This document shows, piece by piece, positions 41,815 through 48,750 of a stretch of 48,750 bases of DNA. This DNA comes from Alphaproteobacteria bacterium (GTDB lineage: Bacteria; Pseudomonadota; Alphaproteobacteria; MPNO01; VGEU01), in NCBI GenBank assembly GCA_016869145.1, contig VGEU01000015.1:1-48750 (forward strand). Direction: 5' to 3'. Below the pieces are notes generated by a model. It was not told the origin of the DNA. It did not search any database and saw only the letters and a program-made list of their open reading frames with translations. Each line of letters starts with the position of its first letter. The stretch's first letter is position 1. A program made the position numbers and the translations under genes.

Positions 41815-43392
41815 CTAGCGCGCGACGAGCGCGCGGCGGAGCACCTTGCCGACCGGGCTCTTCGGCAGCTCGGCGGTGAACTCGACCACGTGCGGCACCT
41901 TGTAGGGTGCGATGCGGGCGCGGAGAGTCGCCCGGATGTCCTCGCCGAGCGCGGCATCGGCCCGCGCGCCGGCGCGTGCGACGACGACGGCGCGGATGCG
42001 GTTGCCGATCTCCTGGTCTGGCAGCGGCACGATGCAGGCCTCGACCACGGCCGGGTGCTCGCGGAGCGCGTTCTCGATCTCGTAGGGCGAGATGAAGATG
42101 CCGCGGCTCTTGAAGCAGTCGTCGGAGCGGCCGGCGATCCAGAAATAGCCGTCGCCGTCGCGGCTCGCGAGATCGCCAGTGTGATACCAGCCGTCGTGCA
42201 CGACCTCCGCGGTCTTCTCAGGATCCTTGTGGTAGCCGAGGAAGAAGCCCGGATTGTCCGACGCGATCAGGAGGTGGCCGATCTCGCCCGGCGCGGCTGG
42301 ACGATAGCCGTCGTCGAGCACCTCGACGCGGATGCCGGGCAGCGGCACGCCGATCGAGCCCGGCCGCACCGGCTGACGCGGCCCCTGGCCGAGCACCATC
42401 TGCATCTCGGAGATGCCGTAATGCTCCCAGACGTCGCAGCCGATCCGTCGCTTCCATTCGGCGAAGGTCGCGGCCTCGAGCGCCTCGCCGGTCGCGTTGC
42501 AGCCGCGGAGCGAGGAGAGATCGAAGCGCTTCTCGACGCCGTCGATCGCGAGCACGCGGCGATAGACGGTCGCGACCGAGTAGAGGACGCTCACGCGGTG
42601 GCGCTCGATCGCCTCCAGGATGCGCTCGGGCTGCATGCGGCCCTCGAGCACGACGCCGGTAACGCCGTTCCGGAGCGGAAAAAGGACGTTGTGACCGAGG
42701 GCGGAGATGAAGCTCCACTCGCCGGTCGCGAGCGCGACATCGCCCGGCATGGTCGGGATGCGGAGCCGGTTCGCATCGCCGAGCGCGATGATCCAGCGGT
42801 GGGCGTGGACGATCCCCTTGGGCCGGCCGGTGGTGCCTGAGGTGTAGACCAGGAACGCGGGCTCATGCGCGCCCGTGTCGACGGCGGCGAGCGGGGCGGC
42901 GTCGGCCGCGGCGATCAGGCCCTCGAAGTCGGTCTCGCCCGCGACCGCGCCGCGCGCGACGATCAGCCCGAGCGGCAGGCGGTCGCGGCGGTCACGCAGC
43001 GGGGCCGCGATCTCGCCCAGCGTGATCGCCGCCTTGGCCTCGCTGTGGCCGAGGACGTAGTCGACCTCGCTCGGCCTGAGGAGCGAGTTCTGCAGCACCG
43101 GAAGTGCCCCGATCTTGATCAGCGCGAGGAAGGCGACGGGAAACTCGGGGCAGTTCGAGAGCCGGATCAGGACCGGCGTGCCGCGTCCGATGCCGCGGCC
43201 GCCGAGCGCGCGGGCGAGCGCGTTGACGCGCCCGGCGAGTGCATCATAGGTGATCGGCCCGGTCGCGGTCGCGAAGGCGACGCGCGGGCCGGCGCCGGAC
43301 GCGAGCGAGCGGTCGAGCACCTCGGCCGCGAGGTTGAGCCGCGGCGGGATCTCGCGATAGCCCTCGGGCGGCGCGACGGCGCTACTTGTCAT
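41815..43392 (-). CDS. Acyl/aryl-CoA ligase (benzoate/2-aminobenzoate-CoA-ligase-like)
   Basis: 525 residues with YREIPPRLNLAAEVLDRSLA at the start, P-loop VYTSGTTGRPKGIVHAHRW, adenylate motif YGISEMQMV, hinge GDLASRDGDGYFWIAGRSDDCFKSRG and the catalytic Lys in KSPVGKVLRRAL. The start overlaps the stop of the crotonase gene by 11 bases. The pair therefore probably activates an acid and then hydrates or cleaves its CoA ester. Confidence 0.92.
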   Translation of the reverse strand: MTSSAVAPPEGYREIPPRLNLAAEVLDRSLASGAGPRVAFATATGPITYDALAGRVNALARALGGRGIGRGTPVLIRLSNCPEFPVAFLALIKIGALPVLQNSLLRPSEVDYVLGHSEAKAAITLGEIAAPLRDRRDRLPLGLIVARGAVAGETDFEGLIAAADAAPLAAVDTGAHEPAFLVYTSGTTGRPKGIVHAHRWIIALGDANRLRIPTMPGDVALATGEWSFISALGHNVLFPLRNGVTGVVLEGRMQPERILEAIERHRVSVLYSVATVYRRVLAIDGVEKRFDLSSLRGCNATGEALEAATFAEWKRRIGCDVWEHYGISEMQMVLGQGPRQPVRPGSIGVPLPGIRVEVLDDGYRPAAPGEIGHLLIASDNPGFFLGYHKDPEKTAEVVHDGWYHTGDLASRDGDGYFWIAGRSDDCFKSRGIFISPYEIENALREHPAVVEACIVPLPDQEIGNRIRAVVVARAGARADAALGEDIRATLRARIAPYKVPHVVEFTAELPKSPVGKVLRRALVAR

Positions 43393-44281
43393 CGCCGAAA
43401 GGCCAGTTCTCGTAATAGGGGCCGCGATAGTCGGCCTTGCGCTTGCCGAGGAAGGCGCGGATGCCCTCGTGGCAGTCCTTGGTCCGCGTGATCTCCATGA
43501 TCGCCTCGAGCTCGCGCCGCCAGCCTTCCTCGCTGCGGTTGGTGTTCCAGTACATCTTCACGAGCTCCTTGGCGTAGCGGACCGAGAGATAGGGGTTGGA
43601 GGCGATCTGGCCCGCCATGGCCATCACCTCGGCCATCAGCTTGTCGTGCGGCACGACGCGCTCGACGAGCCCGATGCGCTCGGCCTCGGCGGCATCGATG
43701 ATCCGCCCGGTCAGGATCAGCTCGAGCGCCTTGCCGATGCCGACGAGCTTGGGGAGGTTTCGCGCGCCGCCGGATTCGGGGAGGAATCCGGCCGGAACCG
43801 CGACCTCGCCGAGCCGCGCCCGATCGGAGGCGATGCGGAGGTCGCAGAGCGTGCACATCTCGAGCCCGATGCCGACCGCCGGGCCGTTGATCGCCGCGAT
43901 CGTTACCGGCGGCAGGTCCTCGAGCTTCTTGAACGCCCGCTGCAGGACGGCGTGGCGGAGGTCGTTGAAGAAATAGCCGGCGAGCTCCTTGTAGGCGCCG
44001 AAATTGCCGAAGTCGAAGTCCTCGTCGCCGGCCCCGACCGGCCCCGCCTCGGTCTTGAGGTCGCCGCCGGCCGAGAAGCCGCGGCCCTCGCCGGTCAGGA
44101 TCACGACCTTGAGCGCGGCGTTGTGCCGGATCTCGTCGCACAGGATGTCGAGCTCGACCCGCATCCGCACGTCGACGGCGTTCAACGCCTCGGGCCGGCA
44201 CATCGTGATGACGCCGATGCACTTTTCATCGGGGCGGTTCGGGTTGCCGAGAACCTCCCACTTGAGGGCCTTGTAGTTCAT
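43382..44281 (-). CDS. Enoyl-CoA hydratase/isomerase (crotonase) family protein
   Basis: 299 residues. The oxyanion hole is built by GRGFSAGGDLK and AINGPAVGIGLEM; catalytic-region Glu residues appear in LCDLRIASDRARLGEVAVPAGFLPESGG. An insertion of about 25 residues after the first hole (EAGPVGAGDEDFDFGNFG...) is longer than in FadB-type hydratases. GGAG lies 7 bases before the start. Upstream of and coupled to the CoA ligase. Exact reaction (hydration, dechlorination, ring hydrolysis) not determinable. Confidence 0.9.
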   Translation of the reverse strand: MNYKALKWEVLGNPNRPDEKCIGVITMCRPEALNAVDVRMRVELDILCDEIRHNAALKVVILTGEGRGFSAGGDLKTEAGPVGAGDEDFDFGNFGAYKELAGYFFNDLRHAVLQRAFKKLEDLPPVTIAAINGPAVGIGLEMCTLCDLRIASDRARLGEVAVPAGFLPESGGARNLPKLVGIGKALELILTGRIIDAAEAERIGLVERVVPHDKLMAEVMAMAGQIASNPYLSVRYAKELVKMYWNTNRSEEGWRRELEAIMEITRTKDCHEGIRAFLGKRKADYRGPYYENWPFGDDK

Positions 44282-44328
44282 GGCGGTCTCCGTGATGTCC
44301 GGGATGTCCGGGATTCCGGTCGGTCGTC

Positions 44329-45129
44329 TCAGGTTCCGACATAAAGCGGCGCGGCGATGCCGCGGAGCGCCGCGATCACGCTGAGCGCGGTGATGCGCCC
44401 GGTCGAGGCGTGCTCGGTCGGCACGTTCTCGATCGTCATCGTGAAGCGGGCGCTGTCGGCCTCGACCGCGATTATGTGCGTGTTGCGCGTGAGCGTCGGG
44501 TCGGCCCAGATCTCGAGCCGCGTCGCGTCAGGCCCGATCCCGGCGAGCCCGAGCGCGGCGGCGACGTTGACATTGGCCGGGAAGCCGCGCGCGCCGTCGC
44601 GCGCCGATCCTTCGAACAGCTTCTTCGGCGCCGTGAGACCGGCGAGCGAGATATTGTGCTCAGCGAGATAAGGCGCGCCCTCGAGCCCGGCCGGGGGCTT
44701 CCGCGTGATCATGCGGACCTCGTGGATCGTGCCCTCGGCGGCGGCCTTGACGGCGTCGAGCCCGAGGAGCGCGCCGGTCGCGAGATGGATGCGCCCGCCG
44801 GCGCGGCGCGCGCGGTCGACGAGATCCCAGTGGTCGAGGAGACCGGCCGCGCTCACGGTGAGGAGGACCTTGCCGGCCGCGAGCACCGGCACGGCGATCG
44901 CGACGAAGGCCGCGCGCGGCACCGCCTCGGCGATGACATCGCAGCGCTCGGCGAGCGCCTCGGCGCTGACCAGCGGCACCGCCCGTCCGAGGTCGGTCGC
45001 CATCAGCGCGCGCGCCTTGTCGACGCTCCGCGTGCATACGGCCTCGAGCTCGAGCCCCTCGATCCCCTTGTCGAGCGCCCTCGCCACGACCCGGCCAATG
45101 GTGCCGTAGCCGGCGACCCCCACCTTCAC
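44329..45129 (-). CDS. nadX: L-aspartate dehydrogenase (NadX-type)
   Basis: GTG start at 45129 is chosen because GGGAG stands 8 bases upstream and gives 266 residues, the usual family length; an ATG nine codons earlier (45156) lacks a ribosome site. The Rossmann motif is GYGTIG (residues 7-12). AGGRIHLATGALLGLDAVKAA and GFPANVNVAAALGLAGIGPD are characteristic. The enzyme interconverts aspartate and iminoaspartate/oxaloacetate, often for NAD synthesis, but nadA/nadC are not here. It could serve amino-acid catabolism with the ammonia-lyase upstream. Confidence 0.88.
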   Translation of the reverse strand: MKVGVAGYGTIGRVVARALDKGIEGLELEAVCTRSVDKARALMATDLGRAVPLVSAEALAERCDVIAEAVPRAAFVAIAVPVLAAGKVLLTVSAAGLLDHWDLVDRARRAGGRIHLATGALLGLDAVKAAAEGTIHEVRMITRKPPAGLEGAPYLAEHNISLAGLTAPKKLFEGSARDGARGFPANVNVAAALGLAGIGPDATRLEIWADPTLTRNTHIIAVEADSARFTMTIENVPTEHASTGRITALSVIAALRGIAAPLYVGT

Positions 45130-45255
45130 GTCGCGTCTCCCGTCTGTCGGACCCATGGATTGCCCGTATCGCCCGGTCCGTGACAAGCGAAAATGATCGC
45201 CCTTGCGCCGCCGTTGGACGCAAGGCACCTGTTTGGAAACCGGAGGAGACGGGCC

Positions 45256-46185
45256 TTGTTGTTCCTGCTCATGCTGACCGGCGTCGAACCGGAGCCCTGG
45301 GTCGCGGGATTCCGCCGCGCGCTGCCGGAGTTGGAGATCCGCGTGTGGCCCGACCCCGGTCCGCCGGAGGCCGTCGCCTACGCGCTCCTCTGGCTGCAGC
45401 CCCATGGTCTGCTCGGCCGGTTCACCGGGCTCAAGGCGGTGTTCTCGTTCGGCGCCGGGGTCGACCGGATCCTCGCCGACCCCTCGATCCGGCCCGACAT
45501 CCCGATCGTCCGCCTGATCGATCCCGGGCTCACGACCGGCATGGTGGAATACGTGGTGCACCGCGTGCTCCACTACCACCGCCGCATCCCGGACTACGAG
45601 GCGATGCAGCGCCGGCACGACTGGCGCGAGCTCGAGCAGCCTTTGCCGGAGGATCGCACGATCGGGTTCCTCGGGCTCGGCGTCCTCGGCACCGCCTGCG
45701 CGCAGGCGCTGGCCGGGCTCGGCTTCGACGTCGCCGGCTGGAGCCGGACGCCGAAGCGCCTTCCCGGCATCGAGTGCCTGCACGGCGAGACGGGCTTCGA
45801 TGCGCTGCTCGCGCGGAGCGATATCGTCGTCGCGCTCCTGCCCTCGACCGCCGAGACGCGCGGCATACTCGGCGCGCGCGCCTTCGCCCGGATGAAGCAA
45901 GGCGCGCGCTTCATCAATGTCGGTCGCGGCTCGCTCGTCGTTGACGACGATCTCCTCGCCGCGCTCGATCGCGGCCATCTGGCGGGCGCGACGCTCGATG
46001 TGTTCCAGGTCGAGCCGCTCGCGGCCGACCATCGCTTCTGGAGCCATCCCTTGGTGTCGGTGACCCCGCATGTCGCGGCCTACAGCCAGCCCAAGACGGT
46101 GGTTCGCACCGTCTCCGAGCAGATCCGGGGCTTCGAGGCGGGCCGCGGCCTCCCCCACGTCGTCGACCGGGCGCGGGGCTACTGA
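45256..46185 (+). CDS. ghrA: Glyoxylate/hydroxypyruvate reductase A
   Basis: TTG start at 45256 with GGAGGA 8 bases upstream gives 309 residues, matching GhrA length; the reading frame extends 21 codons further without a ribosome site. The NAD(P) loop is GLGVLGTACAQAL, followed by the D-hydroxyacid dehydrogenase signatures FINVGRGSLVVDDDLLAALDRG (catalytic Arg upstream region) and VTPHVAAYSQP with the catalytic His. It reduces glyoxylate or hydroxypyruvate. GlcG, whose relatives lie in glycolate loci, is encoded 100 bases downstream. Divergent from aspartate dehydrogenase. Confidence 0.88.
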   Translation: MLFLLMLTGVEPEPWVAGFRRALPELEIRVWPDPGPPEAVAYALLWLQPHGLLGRFTGLKAVFSFGAGVDRILADPSIRPDIPIVRLIDPGLTTGMVEYVVHRVLHYHRRIPDYEAMQRRHDWRELEQPLPEDRTIGFLGLGVLGTACAQALAGLGFDVAGWSRTPKRLPGIECLHGETGFDALLARSDIVVALLPSTAETRGILGARAFARMKQGARFINVGRGSLVVDDDLLAALDRGHLAGATLDVFQVEPLAADHRFWSHPLVSVTPHVAAYSQPKTVVRTVSEQIRGFEAGRGLPHVVDRARGY

Positions 46186-46289
46186 GGGGGCGCCCTGCGG
46201 CGGGCGGTCGCAGGGGGGCAGGGCGGGTCGGCTTTCGTCGACGCGGGCCGGCGCGTAGGATCGCGGCACGCCCACCCGGAGGACTGCCC

Positions 46290-46724
46290 GTGGCCAAGCT
46301 CACCCTCGATCAGGCCGACCGGATCATCGCCGCCGCCCTCGCGAAGGCGGCCGAGCTCAAGCTCAACCCGCTCACGATCGCCGTCCTCGACGACGGCGCG
46401 CACCTCAAGGCGTTCAAGCGCCAGGACGGGCCCGGCGCGCCGCTCCGGCCCTTCGTGGCCCAGGGCAAGGCCTGGGGTGCCCTCGGGATGGGGGTTTCCT
46501 CGCGCGCCATCGAGAGCCGCCTGAAGGAGCGGCCGCACTTCCTCGGCGCCCTGATCGAGGCTTCGCAGGGCCGGGTGATCCCGGTGGCGGGCGGTGTCCT
46601 GATCCGCGATCCCGCCTCCCACGAGGTCGTCGGCGCGGTCGGCGTCTCGGGCGATACCTCCGACAATGACGAGGCGGTCGCGATCGCCGGCATCGTGGCC
46701 GCCGGTCTCAAGACCGATGCCTGA
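46290..46724 (+). CDS. GlcG/HbpS-family protein
   Basis: 144 residues, GTG start with GGAGG 7 bases upstream. LTLDQADRIIAAALAKAAEL, TIAVLDDGAHLKAFKRQDG and GGVLIRDPASHEVVGAVGVSG define the family, which includes the heme-binding HbpS and the glycolate-locus protein GlcG of unclear function. The last codons overlap the ATG of the MFS gene (ATGCCTGA). Confidence 0.9.
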   Translation: MAKLTLDQADRIIAAALAKAAELKLNPLTIAVLDDGAHLKAFKRQDGPGAPLRPFVAQGKAWGALGMGVSSRAIESRLKERPHFLGALIEASQGRVIPVAGGVLIRDPASHEVVGAVGVSGDTSDNDEAVAIAGIVAAGLKTDA

Positions 46725-47976
46725 TCGGGACCGGACGGGCGCACGCGTCATGGACGGAGCGGCGATCGCGTTGCGCCGGCGCGATGTCCGGGTCATGGGC
46801 CTGGTCGGCTTCGCCCATTTCTTCAGCCATTTCTTCCAACTCGCGCTGCCGCCGCTCTTTCCGTTCATCTACGCCGACGCCGGGTTCAACTACACCCAGC
46901 TCGGCGTCGTGATGACGCTCTTCTATGTCGCCTCCGCCGGCGCCATGACCTTCGCCGGCGTCCTCGTCGATCGGATCGGCGCCCGCAATACGCTGTTGGC
47001 CGGCCTCGTGCTCGAGGCGGCCGCGATCGGGCTCTGCGGCATCACGAGCAATTACGGGGTCCTCTGCCTCCTCGGCGTGCTCGGCGGGATCGGCAACAGC
47101 GTGTTCCATCCGGCCGACTATTCGATCCTCTCCAACACCATCAGCGAACAGCGGATGGCGCGCGCCTATAGCGTGCACAATTTCACCGGCTTCCTCGGCT
47201 ATGCGGCGGCGCCGACGACGATGGTCGCGCTCGCGACGACGGTCGGGTGGCGGACGGCGGCGATCGTCGCGAGCCTCCTCGTCATCCCGATGGTGGTCGC
47301 GGTCGCCCTGAAGGGGAACGATTTCCGCGATTTGGCCGATGTCCGCCGCGCGACCGGGGCGACCGGGCCGCAGCCGACGATGCTGCAGCTCGTCGCCCAG
47401 CCGGCCGTCCTTCTCTGCTTTGTCTTCTTCGCGCTCCTCGCCGGGGCGACGATCGGGCTCCAGTCCTTCACCGGGGCCGCGCTCAACGAGGCGATGCAGA
47501 CACCGCTCGTCATTGGCAATGCGGCGCTCACGGTCTATCTCCTCAGCGCACCGGTCGGCGTCCTCGTCGGCGGCGCCATCACCGACCGCTACAAGCGGCC
47601 CGATCTCGTTGCCGTCTTCGGCTATGGCATCGCCGCCGTCCTTCTCGTCCTCCTCGCGCTCGTCCGCCCGCCCGACTGGATGCTGTGGCCGTGGCTCGCG
47701 GTCGGCGGGTTCTGCGTCGGCCTCGTGTTTCCGGCCCGCGACATCATGGTGCGCGCGATCACGCCGCCCGGCTCGAGCGGCAAGGTATTCGGCTTCGTCT
47801 ATGCCGGCATGGATGTCGGCTCGGCGGTCTCGCCGGTCTTTCTCGGCTGGCTGATGGACAACGGCGAGCCCCGCCTCGTGTTCGTCTCGATCGCCGTCCT
47901 CACCGTGCTCGGCCTCGCCTGCCTGCTCGCCTCGCGCCGCTATGAGACGCGGGCCCGCGTCGCGCCGGCCGAGTAG
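46717..47976 (+). CDS. MFS transporter
   Basis: 419 residues from the ATG at 46717, which overlaps the previous stop (ATGCCTGA); a second ATG at 46750 is possible. About 12 hydrophobic segments. The loop 2-3 signature reads GVLVDRIGARNTLLAG and the corresponding loop in the second half GGAITDRYKRPDLVA. It resembles drug/carboxylate exporters such as the fosmidomycin-resistance-like branch. Coupling with GlcG suggests an organic-acid substrate, but this is a guess. Confidence 0.9.
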   Translation: MPDRDRTGARVMDGAAIALRRRDVRVMGLVGFAHFFSHFFQLALPPLFPFIYADAGFNYTQLGVVMTLFYVASAGAMTFAGVLVDRIGARNTLLAGLVLEAAAIGLCGITSNYGVLCLLGVLGGIGNSVFHPADYSILSNTISEQRMARAYSVHNFTGFLGYAAAPTTMVALATTVGWRTAAIVASLLVIPMVVAVALKGNDFRDLADVRRATGATGPQPTMLQLVAQPAVLLCFVFFALLAGATIGLQSFTGAALNEAMQTPLVIGNAALTVYLLSAPVGVLVGGAITDRYKRPDLVAVFGYGIAAVLLVLLALVRPPDWMLWPWLAVGGFCVGLVFPARDIMVRAITPPGSSGKVFGFVYAGMDVGSAVSPVFLGWLMDNGEPRLVFVSIAVLTVLGLACLLASRRYETRARVAPAE

Positions 47977-47997
47977 CCGGTTGCCGCCGGAGCGCCG

Positions 47998-48750
47998 GTG
48001 AACATCGTCTTCTTCGTCCTGGTGGCGGCGGGCTTCCTCGTCGCCGGCTGGCGCCAGATCGGGTGGAAAGCGCCGGCCGACGCCGGGGCGAGCCTCGCCG
48101 TGTCGCCGATGCAGGCGCTGTCGAGCGGGCTCGTCGAGGCGGCGGGCGCGGCGGTGACCCTCTCGATCGGGCTCGTCGGCATCATGGCGCTCTTCCTCGG
48201 CCTCGTTCGCGTCGCCGAGGAAGGCGGGCTTCTCCGCATGCTCGCCCGGCTGATACGGCCCCTCATGGTGCGCGCCTTCCCCGAGGTGCCACCCGATCAT
48301 CCCGCGATGGGCGCGATGATCCTCAACATGGCCGCCAATGTCGTCGGGATAGGCAATGCCGCGACCCCGTTCGGCATTCGGGCCATGCAGGAGCTCGATC
48401 GGCTCAACCCGCACAAGGGCACGGCGAGCGACGCGATGGTCCTCTTCCTCGCCATCAACACCGCGAGCGTGACCCTGATCCCGACCAGCGTCATCGTGCT
48501 GCGTGCCGCATCCGGCTCGGTCGATCCAGCCGGGATCATCGGGACGACGCTGTTCGCGACGATCTGCTCGACCGCCGTCGCGATCCTCGCGGTGAAGCTC
48601 TTGCGGCCGTTGTTCCCGCTCGGGCCCGCGACGCCCGGCGAACCGGCCGAGGCCCCGGCGCCGGCACCGGCGGCGGCGGATGCCGCGCGCGATCTGTCGG
48701 CGGCCGGCCCCGGCTATTCGCGCGCGGTCTCGATCGCCGCCTTCGGCGCG
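47998..48750 (+). CDS. SpmA-like nucleoside-recognition-domain membrane protein (3' partial)
   Basis: GTG start with GGAG 5 bases upstream; the frame stays open to the window edge (251 residues visible). The Gate / nucleoside-recognition domain is clear: LSIGLVGIMALFLGLVRVAEEGG, NMAANVVGIGNAATPFGIRA and NTASVTLIPTSVIVLRA. In Firmicutes SpmA and SpmB are separate sporulation proteins; Proteobacteria carry fused or vegetative homologs of unknown transport role. After residue ~205 there is a Pro/Ala linker and then RAVSIAAFGA, which could be the start of a fused SpmB half. Confidence 0.85.
   Translation, partial: MNIVFFVLVAAGFLVAGWRQIGWKAPADAGASLAVSPMQALSSGLVEAAGAAVTLSIGLVGIMALFLGLVRVAEEGGLLRMLARLIRPLMVRAFPEVPPDHPAMGAMILNMAANVVGIGNAATPFGIRAMQELDRLNPHKGTASDAMVLFLAINTASVTLIPTSVIVLRAASGSVDPAGIIGTTLFATICSTAVAILAVKLLRPLFPLGPATPGEPAEAPAPAPAAADAARDLSAAGPGYSRAVSIAAFGA

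Noticed and set aside
44294-44311. Tandem gatgtccgg repeats upstream of the crotonase gene end
   Set aside because: Only two exact 9-base copies; likely chance or slippage with no evident role.
1-48750. tRNA, rRNA, riboswitch, insertion sequence or phage genes
   Set aside because: No cloverleaf, T-loop consensus, rRNA stretch, transposase or integrase motif was recognised on either strand by reading; a covariance-model search was not possible here.

Overview
The window is a GC-rich stretch (roughly two thirds G+C) of what looks like an alphaproteobacterial chromosome. That assignment rests on the gene families (TRAP and NitT/TauT transporters, many acyl-CoA ligases, a PilZ-tailed chemoreceptor, a GhrA/GlcG set) and on a CtrA-type TTAA-N7-TTAA site near 38.95 kb. 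It is an inference; there is no rRNA or tRNA here to anchor it. About 44 genes are supported. The first and last run off the edges, and three are degenerate or frameshifted.

1-6.3 kb: a candidate functional-amyloid locus resembling the Fap system of pseudomonads. It has two exported proteins carrying three copies each of one Asn/Gln-rich repeat (5374-6264 and 3962-4858), a C39-peptidase-like protein whose catalytic Cys reads as Ser (3258-3965), a lipoprotein carrying a single divergent copy of the same repeat (2522-3256), and a proline-rich outer-membrane barrel on the opposite strand (1-1224, partial). A NitT/TauT-type binding protein (1295-2359) sits inside the locus. A glutamine amidotransferase gene that has lost its N-terminus (6294-6953) lies directly against it and may mark a recombination junction.

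7-25.6 kb: catabolic and uptake genes. A luciferase-family monooxygenase and a deacetylase-family enzyme come first. A minus-strand run then holds two TRAP binding proteins, the TRAP permeases and two near-identical Rieske oxygenase alpha subunits. After that come two SDR dehydrogenases, an acyl-CoA ligase, a complete NitT/TauT-type ABC importer and a compact UbiD / four-cysteine zinc ribbon / UbiD operon.

25.6-36 kb: a dCache-HAMP-MCP-PilZ chemoreceptor split by an apparent frameshift in its second membrane helix; a set with an old-yellow-enzyme family reductase, an Asp/Glu-racemase-fold protein without the usual cysteines, a benzoate-CoA-ligase-type enzyme and a thioesterase; FMN reductase, GtrA and RidA proteins; and two receiver-domain proteins, one without a phosphoacceptor Asp.

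36-48.75 kb: an ACMSD-like amidohydrolase, a 4,5-dihydroxyphthalate-decarboxylase-like protein, a VOC / diaminopropionate-ammonia-lyase / binding-protein-fold operon, a crotonase / CoA-ligase pair, L-aspartate dehydrogenase, GhrA, GlcG, an MFS transporter and the start of an SpmA-like nucleoside-recognition membrane protein. Taken together, 7-46 kb reads as machinery for importing, CoA-activating, decarboxylating and oxidising aromatic or other carboxylic acids. The actual substrates cannot be read from sequence.
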